In this document: in pieces, positions 21,565 to 32,711 of the stretch
How positions within the stretch are numbered: the first letter of the stretch is position 1
Layout of the letters: every line of letters starts with the position of its first letter
From: Paraconiothyrium sp. Pb-2020
Taxonomy: Eukaryota; Ascomycota; Dothideomycetes; Pleosporales; Didymosphaeriaceae
DNA length: 64,000 nucleotides
Direction: 5' to 3'
Assembly (NCBI GenBank): GCA_022419385.1
Contig: JAJUBI010000004.1
Location: 1,426,001-1,490,000, forward strand
Program-made: the position numbers and the translations under genes
Notes under the pieces: model-generated
What the model was told of the DNA's origin: nothing
The model's database searches: none
The model's input: the letters and a program-made list of their open reading frames with translations, nothing else

Positions 21565-24500
21565 ATGATCTCCCCTTACCTGCTTCTCTATCTCATCCTC
21601 TCTTCTCCCTACACCGACGCCCTCATTAACGATGCAGTCGTCTTCCTCGAAGCCGACGAACCCCGCCCGAATACTCGCCCAGACTTCCCCGGCAACCCAG
21701 GCAATCCAGGCTGTCTCTGGACATGCACCGAACCAAACTGGCACGGGAACTGTACCTACACCTGCTTTGGCGTGTCCGGTCTGGCCTGCATCCGCAACTA
21801 CGCCTATCAAACTAGCTTCGGTCCCGATGCGGAAACTAAGTGTCATATCTACAAGGGCAATGCGTGCGAGGTCGATACATACATGGGGAGCGAGCTGAAT
21901 GGGGATCGAATGGTTTGGCCGGGGAATCCGTGTATGAAAGATTATGGAAGTTTCGCTTGTTGGAGGGAGGATGGAGCGAATGCGACGACGGATGGTCTGG
22001 TGGCGGCTATTCCGACGGTGCAGTGTCCGACGAGCGTTGAGTCGGGTGTGCAAGGGTCCACGACAAGTCATGTATGGACGACAGGCTCGGGAAAAGCCTC
22101 TTTGATCCCGGGGTCTGGGGTAGCGTCTGGGGGTGTGTTGACCTCTGGCACTCTCTCTAGAAGCGCTTCAAGGTCTGGGACGTCTTCTGTAGGCTCATTG
22201 CAATCTACAGGTCCACAAAATCCAGCCTCAATGCCTACTGGAGCTATAGCAACGCCACCGACCCGACCACCAGATTTATCTCCTGGATATTATACCGGGA
22301 TCCCAAGCCCTGGGACCGTGATTGTGCCTCAATCATCTACCCCACTGCCTACCGATTCAAAGGGGCACACGTTGACTCGTCCTACTGGCTCATTGAGAAA
22401 TACTTTCAGTTACGCTACGGATTCATTAGGCCATACCGTTTAGTACCTTGACGGTATTACAATTCCATGGGAAATCTCTGAGCCAGCCTACAGGTTCATT
22501 AGGGCATACTATGGGTACTCCTGGTCTTACTACCGACTCAATGGGACACACAGTGATTATATCCACCGACTCGAAGGGTAGGCCGATTACTCAGCCCACC
22601 AAAACATCCGCTATCTCCCAGTCAGGCACCACCTCCACCTCTATCCAAAGTCTCCGCTTCATCTGATTCGATAACTAATATCTCTGGTACCACTTCGGGC
22701 AATACAGTGGCCCTCTCTACGGGATCATCGAGCATGTGTTCATCAGGGATAACCTCATCTCTATCGACAAACCCAGCTTCGACTAGATCAATGTCTGGCG
22801 TTACTGAATCCTCAGGTACCGCTTCTGGGAAAACTGGCACCATGTTTAGTGAGTCTACGAATGCCTCCCCTACACTATCTTCTGGCATGTCTACCATGCT
22901 GTCGGCGTCTTCTGGCGGGGTGACGGATTCACCATCATCACAAACCGTGGAATCGGGGTCAGTATCTACTTCCGGCAGCGGCGCAGGTTCTAAATCCTCT
23001 GGTAGTGTGAAATCAGGGTCGGCTTCTGCTTCTGGTAGCGCCACAGATTCTCAATCATTTGATTCCGCATTGCCGTCCGAGTCAGCTTCTTCTCGTAGTG
23101 GTACAGCTTTGCAGCCACCTACTCAATCTTCAGGTACTCTGCCGACGTCCGACGCAGGTTCCTCTGCTGCTCAGAGTGACGCGTCAAAGGTGTCGAAGAC
23201 TGTCACGGAGCCTGGAACCACAGCCATAATCACTGTTACAGCTACTGGGTCAACAGGCACAATAACAAATGCTCCTACCACCGGGCCTACATCGAACCCT
23301 GGACAGCCTTTGACTTCGATCAACTGTGCCCTCACTCCTGGCGGTCGAGGCTGCCCTGGCGGCCCCGCCCCTTCTACAACTTCCGGGTCTTACCCCCCTG
23401 GGATCGACTGTGAGGGCACCCCGACCCTCGCCGTTTGTCCCCATGGAGGCCCTGCACCTACTGAAACTGGAAAACACAAGGATGACGATATAGACCTGTG
23501 GGGTCTATTCGGTCTCCTTGCCGTGCCCGTTGCCTGGGGTGCAGTTTTCGGACTCAAATCGTGGCTAGAAAGGGCTAAAATTGCGAAGAGCCTCGGAAAA
23601 CTCCGGTTCAAATGGCCGACTAAGAAGCCAAGATGGGGCATCCACGTCCCAACTTTAAAACTCCCCAAAGCTAAGATTCCAGGGCTGAAACTGCCCAATG
23701 TCAAAGTGCCATCTATCAGACTGCCAAAGATCCCATTGCCAAAGGGGAAATTACACTGTGGAAGGAACAGTGTATCCTCTAGCTTTGTCTGCATAGATGC
23801 GAAGAACATGGAGAAATTGGCTACCGTGGGCGATGCAGGATCACTCGCGCGACAGGCGAGGCTGTGTCGTATCTCTCCCCCTATTCCTAAACGGGAGCCG
23901 TATTCGCTGAGCTATGAGTGTGGACTTCCCAAACCACCTCCAGTACCTAAGCCGCCAATTCCAGATCGGGACCCCAACCACCGCATCCCGTCCCTGGTGC
24001 CATCGCCTCTGAATCCGAACAAACCTAAGCAGTCGAAACAACCACCACCGGTTCCAGATAGGGACCCCAATCACAGGATACCATCTCTTGTCCCATCCCC
24101 TCTTAAACCAAGTAAGCCTGCACAATCGAACCAACCACCACCAATCCCCGACCGGGACCCTAACCATCGGATCCCGTCTCTAGTACCATCAGCCCTCAAT
24201 CCGAACAAACCCGGACAGTCGAATCTACCACCGCCGGCTAATCTGCCGCCAGAGAACTCACCACCAGCGGAAGACCCGACAGCCTATCAAGATCAAATTG
24301 AGGCTGAGGCAATGGCTGAGTTTTTTAATGATGTCTACTTTTCGGATATCGCAGATGGACTCCTGTGTGGTGACAACCCACCGGCCGAGTATCGCCAATA
24401 CGCTGTCGGCGGAGGTTGCTACTACGTTCCACACGTGAACAAGGGTCTCAGACACTAATGGAGCTTTAGATTCACCAGACAAGCTGTTGGTGGAAGTGCT

Positions 24501-25799
24501 CAGCCAACTATTACAGCCGCGCCAGGAGCAAATTCTACCGGAAACGGGACTATAGATCCATGGGACATCAAACCGCAGGCGGACGAATACCTGACTGATG
24601 AGCTGGTGCCACCATCTGGACTAGCGCCGACCTACTATGCAGAAGTCGAGTCCGGGACAGCCTGGCTCTGGACATTCTTTACGCCAGTTCCCTCGCAGCT
24701 GACAACGTCAATGAACAATGGTGTCGTCCTCGAATCAGAAGAGGATGAAGACCTAGCGGTCTTAGTTTGGGCTACACCGAATGCAACTGAAGCTACTACA
24801 ACGTCGTCTATGATCGAATCTATAACTACCGCAGGTGAGTTAGAATCTTTCCCCGCCACTACTGCCCTTGCATCCACTCCATTATCGATTTTGGCGATGC
24901 CAGTCATAGCCTTGGCTTTGCATCAAAGACCAAGCGCAATCATCAATCCATGCCAGTTGAACCATTGCATATGAATATAGAGTCAGAAGCCCGTAAGTAG
25001 ATGACTGTATCGTGAGTCAGCTAAATATCTGTCTCGATATTTCTCAGGTTCAGAGCTATCTTACGTCTGTTTGGACGTTTCCGAAGTTACGCCTAGGTCC
25101 CTCTGACTGGCAATACTGAGTATCGGCGCTACACGACATACCGCAACCTCCAAAAAATCATCTTCACACCAACATTTCTGGGCATCACTTTGCTAATTTT
25201 CATGTAGTTGGGCCGACGACATCTGGCATTATAACAACTACATCGAAGTCCTGCGATCGGAACGCACTTGGTGATCCATGCAACACCCAGTCAGTGTGGC
25301 TAAATCCACCTCACACTTTAGCTTCCCTGGATGGAATACGCCGGACAGACCAGCACCTACTTCGACCTACTGTGATCCGAACGCACTGGGTAATCCGTGC
25401 AACAAGCCGATCGCGGTGACCAGAACCATCTCACACTTCAAGTTCCTGGATGGCCCGGTTACTAGGCTCACAAAGCACAACGCCCCTTTGAACACATGAC
25501 GCTCAAGACGACTTTGCTTACCAATTTGTTCTCGCAACAGCTCCCTTTACTCCAACCTCTACGCCACAACCAACAGACCAGTATTTTCAATGACGTGGCA
25601 ACCTCCGCACATCTCGTACAATTCGTCCGCCACCACCTCGCCTTGTGATCCTGCAATGAAGGTTCAGTGCGGAATAGACGATATGCTAGGAAACTCGCCT
25701 TCTTCGTTCAATGACGATTGGAATGGCTACGTTGCGCCGTCTGTTACCAAGGTACCTTATATTGAGCCGGCACCTGTGGCCAGTATGATTTCCGGATGA
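21565..25799 (+). pseudogene. Ser/Thr/Pro-rich surface protein gene broken into several frames
   Basis: An ATG at 21565 starts a secreted protein: signal peptide, then a Cys-rich head with at least nine cysteines (CLWTCTEPNW ... CMKDYGSFACW), then Ser/Thr-rich repeats with SLGHT and DSKGH phrases. The frame stops at 22443 and the same repeat style continues in a second frame to 22666 and a third from about 22680 to 24458. The third part has a probable TM helix (GLFGLLAVPVAWGAVFGL), a basic Lys-Leu-Pro repeat tail (about 23600-23750), and three 31-residue repeats containing PDRDPNHRIPSLVPS at 23961, 24054 and 24147. The frame stays open after the stop at 24458 up to 24974. Further on, CDxNALGxPCN repeats at 25252 and 25371 are also shifted. 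Short introns could explain some breaks, for example 24389-24469, but not all. It is either a decayed gene or one with sequencing indels. Confidence 0.55.
25252..25454 (+). repeat. Two ~85-bp coding repeats (CDxNALGxPCN)
   Basis: The units 25252-25333 and 25371-25454 are clearly homologous. The first differs by one missing base and one extra base relative to the second, so its protein reading is scrambled in the middle. A weak third copy (CDPAMKVQC) begins near 25643. They lie at the 3' end of the broken surface-protein gene. Confidence 0.65.
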
Positions 25800-26578
25800 T
25801 CCGCTCAGGGGACGGTCTCTATGGCTCAGATATGTCTTATATCTTTTAGTTAATGCTAAGTTGGATGGAAACATAGGGCGGCGGTTGATTGGCCCATGGG
25901 ACTCTATACTCCCTGGATTCTTTCATGTTGTACTACAGATTTCTTCAACGTCGCCCAAAATCTTTCCAACAAGATGCGATACACCGTAAACATCTGAATT
26001 CATGAATTTCGGTGATCTGCGGGCAACCCCATGATATTTCAACCTAGCCATCTACCATGATCTCAGCTCAAAACCATAGCATGCCGTTGATGTTGCCGAA
26101 GTGAGCATTAAGGTGAAAATCATACCAGGTCCACTCCTTCTCCGCACCCCAATTGCACCCCTGCTTCATGAACAAACGCCCTCAATGACTTGTCTTACCT
26201 CTCTGTCGACTCAGATTTCTTGACTCACGTTGCCGTGCTGCCAGCCGTGCATATGACTATCGTTCCCTTCGCGGCCACCCTCAGACAGACCAATGTAGAA
26301 ATTCAACGTCATTCTCGATGTCCGATATTGGCTTTTTTCCTTTTCCTCACTCTGATGATGACCTGTTTCAGGTGCCCTCATTGTGCAGTTACGATGTTTC
26401 CGCATTGTCAATATACCTCATCCCCACCCTTACATAGGGTGTAATCTATGCACGAGCGAAAGTTTCAGTCGCTTTAGTGTATCTATCGACCCTGCGAGCT
26501 CTGTACTCAAGCATACAATCCTCTCAACCTACACTGACGGATACAATCTTCTCAAACTTTATCAAAACGAAAGCGATC
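25800..26578. other. Intergenic region of 0.8 kb
   Basis: No gene is seen. A C/A-rich leader-like stretch precedes the small ORF that starts at 26579. Confidence 0.45.
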
Positions 26579-26779
26579 ATGAGGTTTCTCAAATTGCTTT
26601 GTTTCGGCGGGATTCCTCGCGCTAAGGATGCTAATACGAGGGGCCGCGATATGATGAACGAAGCAGCGGGCCCCATCCCAGGTGCACACGACTTTGTCAT
26701 CTGGCGGACGTCCATTCGTAATGGAAGGACGGTGCGTACGCCTATTTCCTCCTCAGACGGTCATCGCAAGGCGAAGTAG
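26579..26779 (+). CDS. Small hypothetical protein (66 residues)
   Basis: A short intronless frame begins MRFLKLLCFGGIPRAKDAN and ends in a basic HRKAK. Upstream is a fungal-looking leader with repeated CAATC/CTCTCAAAC motifs, which supports expression. The hydrophobic-basic N-terminus is loosely like those of the MG-starting genes downstream. No homologue is recognised and no signal peptide is convincing. It may continue through a 3' intron that I could not place. Confidence 0.4.
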   Translation: MRFLKLLCFGGIPRAKDANTRGRDMMNEAAGPIPGAHDFVIWRTSIRNGRTVRTPISSSDGHRKAK

Positions 26780-27940
26780 TTCGATGGAGCTGATTGGTAT
26801 CTGTCTGAGTAGCATAGAGCGTTCTTCAGTTCAGGCGCTGGTCGTCTGGCTCATACTCCAGGACTCTAGAAAGATTTTTCGAAGCATGTCTGTATTAGAC
26901 CGTTTTGTAATCAAGTTTTAGACCTTAACTTCTGCTGTTCTCGTTGTATTAGCACAAGAGCGATGAAAATTGTAAACCTCCTTTGTTGTTCTGATAGGGA
27001 CTCTAGTTAACCCGGAGCTTAATATGTGAATTTTCTGTTGTTGGATTTTTTTTTGTGGTGTCGTGTACATACAATTTCCGAAGCGCGTCTTGCTATGAGG
27101 CCTACCATCACGCTTCGGGTACAAAGACTTGCCAACATAGACTGTGGCCGTATGGGAAGCCTTTCTCATCGTTCTTTTGCTTTGCGGCATCATTTCAAAT
27201 TAAGCAGAGAACTCGTTGCCATGGAGCAATGAGACGAAACCCGACTGCTCTGACATGATACCGTCTGGTCAATTTTTGGTCCCATAAATCGCGCCAAATG
27301 AATCGGCTCGATGATTTACTGTCACCGTGCAGCAATCTAATGAAAAACAGCAAGTGAGCTTCCTGCATATTTCGCTCCGACGTAATCCACTTCCAGGGAT
27401 CTGCATACACGAGTATGATATTCACCTAGCACCGGCCCATCTATTCTATATCATCATAAAGGCTCTGACTAGGATTGACATCTCTCTTTGGGTTGCTGGA
27501 AGATCCAGCCCTTCTGAGAGCTAGTGACTGTCAGTCCAGCCTATGACGAAACTTATTGTACCGTAGAAGTGTACTTCGATCGGGTTGGTATCCTACAGAA
27601 AATTATACTTTTATTTGAATTCATTCACAGGTTGGCTCCATTTTAGAGAGTCATATTGCTTACTATCGACCTCAACCAATATTTGACTGCTGTGCGAACG
27701 GGATCGCACTCCGGCATCGCTGGTCATGTCTTTCGGACGGGTGCATGATAGTTCAAGTCAGGACTATTTCACTTTGGACAATATGAATACTTTCACCAAA
27801 TCTAACCACAAGCGCAGGGGCCGTACGCATGCACCAGCCTCAAGCAGACGCAGATGTGATGCTATGGATTTAATAGCACCAATTTTGTTGATATACTATG
27901 CACTATCCACCCCTGAGCACCTCAACCAGTGAGTGCTACC
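26780..27940. other. Intergenic region of 1.2 kb
   Basis: AT-rich, including a T-run near 27047, with no convincing gene on either strand. Confidence 0.5.
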
Positions 27941-28663
27941 ATGGGTATCCGTCAAAAACTGAAGCGCCTCCTGCACATCCACCGACGTCGCCATCATGAT
28001 CCCCATTCTCCGTCACAATCGCGCTCTCCAACTCATGTTGTGGAAGATTTCTATGATCACCCTAATGAGCCTATTCAATCCGAGAGCAACCATCGCGCTA
28101 GGCCATACGTTCGCACTCGATCTGCCAACATACAGGAACCTCTCGAGTTCACCTACAAGTCGTACACTACAACATCAGGGGTAGTGATTCCCCCTGATTT
28201 TAGCTACGATCATCCGAAGGAAGTCTACCGAGTGTTTGGACTTTTACCGACCAACGATTGGGGTGCTTACATGGAGTTCAACAACAGCGAGGTCACGGAT
28301 AATCGCGAGGGGGTAAAGATCGAGGTATCGCATGGTGAAGACGAAGCTTCTGCGGTCTCTGACTACTCTTCTGTCGCTTTGAGCCGACTAACGGAGCTTG
28401 CACTCACTGCTCACGAGACTATCGACGACAACTCCTTCCTTCGCGTTGTCTCCCCTCGTCCTCTACCACAGACGCCCGATGACGGCGGCAGCGACCATCC
28501 CGCAGCTCGTCGCAGGTTTCGAATCCTGACGGGTAGGGCTATGCGCAGGGTGCGCGGGATTCGGATAATGGTCGGTGGTGACAGACGCTCGCGCATCGTC
28601 CGGGTCATTAGTGGCGGTGAGGAATCTTCCGACGATGAGCGACCTCGTCCGGCACGGCTGTAG
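27941..28663 (+). CDS. Basic orphan protein starting MGIRQKLKRLL
   Basis: An intronless protein of 240 residues. The start at 27941 sits in a good context (ACCATGG); the GTG upstream is not needed. The N-terminus is strongly basic with a His/Arg tract (HIHRRRHHDPH), the middle has an acidic segment (SHGEDEASAVSDYSS), and the C-terminus is Arg-rich (RRRFRILTGRAMRRVRGIRIMV) with an acidic-Ser end (GGEESSDDERPRP). No domain is recognised. It is the first of three adjacent plus-strand intronless genes whose products begin MG(I/L) followed by a short basic-hydrophobic stretch. Its relation to the other two rests only on this N-terminus and location. Confidence 0.6.
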   Translation: MGIRQKLKRLLHIHRRRHHDPHSPSQSRSPTHVVEDFYDHPNEPIQSESNHRARPYVRTRSANIQEPLEFTYKSYTTTSGVVIPPDFSYDHPKEVYRVFGLLPTNDWGAYMEFNNSEVTDNREGVKIEVSHGEDEASAVSDYSSVALSRLTELALTAHETIDDNSFLRVVSPRPLPQTPDDGGSDHPAARRRFRILTGRAMRRVRGIRIMVGGDRRSRIVRVISGGEESSDDERPRPARL

Positions 28664-29267
28664 TCGGGATTGTTCGGAGACTGCCTCATAGTGGTTATAA
28701 AGAACTCCCTGTTGGGTTTTCAATGTTCCAATGGAAGTGGCATGCAGAGGACGTTCCTTGCGAAGATTGAGGTGGTGGAATGGTCAGGAACGATTGAGGA
28801 AACGACGATCACTGAGATAGCTGCTGCAAACACTCAGTTAGCGTGGATGATATAGTACATAACAAGGCATTGACTGTGTAGTTTCTTTTCCCTAGAATAA
28901 TAACTGAGATACCTAGTGTGTGAACGTACGTATATGCTAGTGTTATCGTTCTTAAAAGTTTTGTGCCCACGTCCCATTAGCATACTAGATGTTTAGGTCG
29001 TCGGCACGGCATGGTCGCCTCGTTAGAGTGCTCGATATTATGTACGCGATTCCGCGTGGAAACGGGAAGATTTCACCATTGTGCATAGACATGCCTTGAG
29101 CCAGCTATTTTCACCGATGCCCTTGCTACATATGGTGGCTGGCATACTTTTTCCCATGGCTCATCGCTTGGTTCACAACCTCACACAGTAACACAACTCA
29201 ACCCCACTAAACTTTAAACCGTTGAATACTTCTGCTTTTCAGCACCTTTCCAGCTCATCTGACCAAT
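28664..29267. other. Intergenic region of 0.6 kb
   Basis: Promoter region of the next orphan gene. A CT/CA-rich leader (ACACAACTCAACCCCACTAA) lies about 70 bp before its ATG. Confidence 0.45.
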
Positions 29268-30032
29268 ATGGGACTCATCAGTGCCATCAAGTGGCCTGTA
29301 GATCAGATTATGTTCCAGTATCGGACCTCTAAGGCTACTGCTCAGTATCGTTCCGCACCTGATCCGGCGAACATTATTGGCAGGACGGCACTTATGCCGG
29401 CCCACGATATGCGGGAGCAACCTACTTTCGGTGGTGCCAATCTGCAAACAGCACAGACGGTGACCGCACAACCAACTCTGGTGCATGGGCCGTCTATGCG
29501 GTCAGCGCATGGAATATTCGAGACTGCGACTGATGCAATTGATGAAGAAGAGCATAGCGGTCAAATCTCAGCCCAGGGCCGATTGGCAGGTTCCCACGCT
29601 TATTATGAAAATGGTGGTAGGAAAGACCACGCTGAGCAGCCAGACAATCTGCACCTTCAACGCTCACATGCAGTTCGTCGAAAGCCCCTACCCGCAGTTC
29701 ATCGAAAACCTCTACCCTCTACGCTGATCGCATTGAATCCTGATCTTTCAATTGAGCGCTCAGGTACGCCTTTCTCGTTTCTGTTGCCCACGGAACCTCT
29801 GCCATGCTCGACCAAGATTGGGCCTTCGGAACCGCAACTTAAGCGTACTGGTGCCATACGTCGGAAGAGGGTCTTGAAGTATTCTGGTTCTGATTTGCAA
29901 AAGTGTCCGCAGATTCATCCCCGAGGGTCCGATTCGCGGGAGCCAAGGTATGAAGAGATCAGGATCGGGCGTGCGGTGACAATGACGCCTTCGGAGGGGG
30001 GCCAAAAGTCTAAATTCCGGGAACATCTTTGA
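29268..30032 (+). CDS. Orphan protein starting MGLISAIK, paralogue of the next gene
   Basis: An intronless protein of 254 residues. Residues 1-8 (MGLISAIK) fit a myristoylation-type N-terminus (G-x-x-x-A). The middle is Gln/Thr-rich. Two copies of an LxRSxAxRRK-type motif occur at residues 130-139 (LQRSHAVRRK) and 191-200 (LKRTGAIRRK), with PFSFLLP and a following Cys between them (168-180). The same motif pair, in the same order, occurs in the next gene, so the two are probably diverged tandem paralogues. No known domain, signal peptide or TM helix is visible. The basic motifs could bind nucleic acid or act in localisation, but that is only a guess. Confidence 0.6.
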   Translation: MGLISAIKWPVDQIMFQYRTSKATAQYRSAPDPANIIGRTALMPAHDMREQPTFGGANLQTAQTVTAQPTLVHGPSMRSAHGIFETATDAIDEEEHSGQISAQGRLAGSHAYYENGGRKDHAEQPDNLHLQRSHAVRRKPLPAVHRKPLPSTLIALNPDLSIERSGTPFSFLLPTEPLPCSTKIGPSEPQLKRTGAIRRKRVLKYSGSDLQKCPQIHPRGSDSREPRYEEIRIGRAVTMTPSEGGQKSKFREHL

Positions 30033-30893
30033 GCGGGTCACAACAGGAGAGCAAGCTGACGTAATTTTCTAGGTCCGATTACCAGCTTAAACCACACATA
30101 TACAGGATAGGTGCCGATGCAGCGATATCAAATACAAAATACACAGGGACATTGAAAGTTCCAGTAACAGAGAACAGTCAATGTGGCAATTTGATCTTGG
30201 TTTAATGATCCACGTTCGGAGTGTAGTTGCTCTATAGGGTATTAGCTGTATTTCTTTGGTAGAAGACTTATGTCATACAATTTTCATCTTCTACATGACA
30301 AAAACATTGAGCACGAGGATAGTGATGTTGATTTCTTTTTTTCTCTTTTCAACCTCGCCAGATTTTAAGATAGGTTTACAAAGGACCCAGAGATTCTGAA
30401 GATTCAACTTACTGACTTAATGCTGCAAGCGTGTACCCATACGCTTACAGCATTGTGGGCAGTACGGAGCGTTTGTTCCCCAAACCTACATGTCTCGGCT
30501 GAATAACATCACCGCTATGCGACGCGAAACATTCCCAGACATTGCGACACCGGAGAAACCTTTGGCGTACATTTTAAATGACAAGCAAACTCATAACTTC
30601 TTATAAGTACACCTTGTGCGTTCACAAGACGTCTGTAGTCGCCCAAACTTGCACTGCAATGAGAATCTCCGACATTGTATATACATCATTAATTTTCTCC
30701 GCGCATTATGCGTACACAAAGCGAGCGTTGGCCACTGTTTTGCCTTCGAACACCCATGCCCCTATATACGAGTCTTTGAACATGGACCATAAGATCACTA
30801 AGTGTAGAGTTGTAGTCACAACCGCAGCAACAAGAATCCTCGTTCAACAATTTGTTCAGCAACTTCTAGCAGACACAAAAAATTGACTTTAAG
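30033..30893. other. Intergenic region of 0.9 kb
   Basis: AT-rich spacer with no convincing gene. A 102-residue frame at 30578-30886 ends just before the next ATG but has no start context or recognisable features. Confidence 0.45.
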
Positions 30894-31700
30894 ATGGGTA
30901 TCTTCGCGAAAATCAAGTCTTCATTCGGATCAAAGACTGGGAAGGCCAAGAGTAACAGGCCTTCGCCGATTGCTGGTGGGGACAACGAGGAATATACTCG
31001 CTCCCCAGAAAACCGCGAGGCTTTTCCACGGTCTCATGGTAGTGCTCGTATGGAACAACCACCTCGTGAAGAACCACCTGTTCAGCGCGCCTGGTCTCTG
31101 TGGTCTGTATCTCCGGAGACTGGTAAGAAGTTCTATCGTGGCGATGATTTTGCAACTCGAGATGACGCTCACAATAATGCACTTCTTGGTTCTGGTATCC
31201 CTGGATCCCCAGGCGAGTATCTGGACCTCTGGTCGAGCTTCGACGGCGACTATACTACGAATATTCAAGACTTAGGCAGCTCTTTGTACGGGGTGAGCGA
31301 GGCGAGCAATGCCGAGTTAGATACCCCACCAAGTTTCGGTCTTTTCGCTCCTCGCAAGGGTGGGTACCGGGCAGGCCACGTTGAGGAGCTTGAGACCTCC
31401 GGGCTGAAGCGTTCGAACGCAATTCGTAAGAAGTCTTCACCATCCAAGATCCTTGCCAAGTATGCCGATGAAGACCAATCTCAACCTAGACCCGCAGCTC
31501 GCCCGTTGTCCTGGATGTTGCCTGTACACCAGCCCATGCCACCTTGCGAGGAGCACATGGCATGTGTGGAGCAGCCTGGGCATTTTCTTGCTGCTGATGG
31601 AGAGGTGGAATTCATTCGAGCTGATTCGACGAAGCCATGCCCGATCCGCGAGGCAACCATGCGGAAGGTTACTCTGGCGCGGTTGGAAGGCCGTCGTTAG
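30894..31700 (+). CDS. Orphan protein starting MGIFAKIK, paralogue of the previous gene
   Basis: An intronless protein of 268 residues with a basic N-terminus (MGIFAKIKSSFGSKTGKAK). The shared module is LKRSNAIRKK at residues 171-180 and PLSWMLP at 204-210, followed by a Pro-rich PMPPC, matching the module order in the upstream gene. Between the N-terminus and the module is a Gly/Asp/Ser-rich region (GIPGSPGEYLDLWSSFDGDY). No known fold is recognised. The composition argues against a membrane or secreted protein. The leader before the ATG (ACAAAAAATTGACTTTAAG) is A/T-rich. Function is unknown. Confidence 0.62.
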   Translation: MGIFAKIKSSFGSKTGKAKSNRPSPIAGGDNEEYTRSPENREAFPRSHGSARMEQPPREEPPVQRAWSLWSVSPETGKKFYRGDDFATRDDAHNNALLGSGIPGSPGEYLDLWSSFDGDYTTNIQDLGSSLYGVSEASNAELDTPPSFGLFAPRKGGYRAGHVEELETSGLKRSNAIRKKSSPSKILAKYADEDQSQPRPAARPLSWMLPVHQPMPPCEEHMACVEQPGHFLAADGEVEFIRADSTKPCPIREATMRKVTLARLEGRR

Positions 31701-31919
31701 GCCAATCACTGGTGCTGCTGAGGGGCGAGACGATCTATGGTCGTCCTGATCTTTGCCTGAAACAAGTTCACCACGTTTGCATTGTTACTGTACGGTCCTT
31801 TTATGGTACTAATTGTAGGCATTCATTTCCATAATACCATATTTCTGTAGCACATTAAGAAACAGTATCTATACATTCCCGACTATAGTCCTTCCTGGCT
31901 TCGCGGTTATACTCCTCCC

Positions 31920-32711
31920 TCACTGCGCGAAGAACCTATTCTTGTGACTCTTTCCACCGGGCACATCGTTCACAAATCTCTCCTTACTCTTCAAATTGCC
32001 ATAACCATCCAACTTCCTCCTATACTCTTGCTCTTGTCGCGCTGCCCCTTCAACCGCTTTTCTAGTCGTCGCTAACAATGTACGTTGTGTGGATATTGGC
32101 AGGCTAGCTAGCATTTGCGCGTCAGAGCTGCGGATCGTGGTGCGGTACGATTGAAGTCGGATATGTGGTGTTAAGGAGTTAGATGTAGATTGAAGATGTG
32201 TGAGTGAAGAATCAGAATGCTCGTCTTCTGAGTCTAAGGTTGGTGGTGTCGGTGAATGCCTGGGTTTTCGCGAGGGTATTGAGGTCTTGACTGTGACCGG
32301 ATCTGATATCATTGCGCAATTGCCATAGACTTTTCTTGAATTGCGTATAGGGCTTGATGTCGCAGGTGATGGCGTTCTTCGATGCCGATGTTTGGACGTG
32401 TGCGGGCCTTCTGGTCTCCTTGATATGATCTTGCCTGATGGTAGACGGATTTTTGTGTTGTCTTTAGACGTTGAAGCAAAATCGTCGTCCGAGTCTTCGG
32501 TGTGATTGGAAGATGAATCAAGATCCGGATATGGGTAGCCGATCTTCCCATTAGAGGATTCCAATGATACGAAGGTGGAGTTATGTTGCTTATGAAATAG
32601 CTCGCTCATGTTGCTAGCAGTCATCTGAGCCGTAGTTGTAGCGGTGCTTGAAGTGGTGCTTAACATGTGTGTTGTTGTAGTTGTAGCAGTGCTAGTTGTT
32701 CCGTCGACCAT
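31920..32711 (-). CDS. Ser/Thr-rich protein, possible C-terminal part of a fungal C2H2-type protein
   Basis: The frame is open upstream, but the first ATG is at 32711, giving 263 residues. The N-terminus is a Thr-rich tract; the middle has IRLPSGKIISRRPEG with basic residues; the C-terminus has SSDAQMLASLPISTQRTLL then a charged helix and GYGNLKSKERFVNDVPGG. From memory, these last phrases resemble the conserved tail of a family of fungal proteins that carry an N-terminal C2H2 zinc finger, but no zinc finger is visible here or in the sequence just upstream. It could be a truncated member or a related finger-less protein. The stop lies about 220 bp from the stop of the convergent orphan gene. 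Confidence 0.6.
   Translation of the reverse strand: MVDGTTSTATTTTTHMLSTTSSTATTTAQMTASNMSELFHKQHNSTFVSLESSNGKIGYPYPDLDSSSNHTEDSDDDFASTSKDNTKIRLPSGKIISRRPEGPHTSKHRHRRTPSPATSSPIRNSRKVYGNCAMISDPVTVKTSIPSRKPRHSPTPPTLDSEDEHSDSSLTHLQSTSNSLTPHIRLQSYRTTIRSSDAQMLASLPISTQRTLLATTRKAVEGAARQEQEYRRKLDGYGNLKSKERFVNDVPGGKSHKNRFFAQ

Noticed and set aside
30578..30886. 102-residue ORF just upstream of the orphan gene at 30894
   Set aside because: Overlaps the likely promoter and leader of that gene and has no recognisable features.
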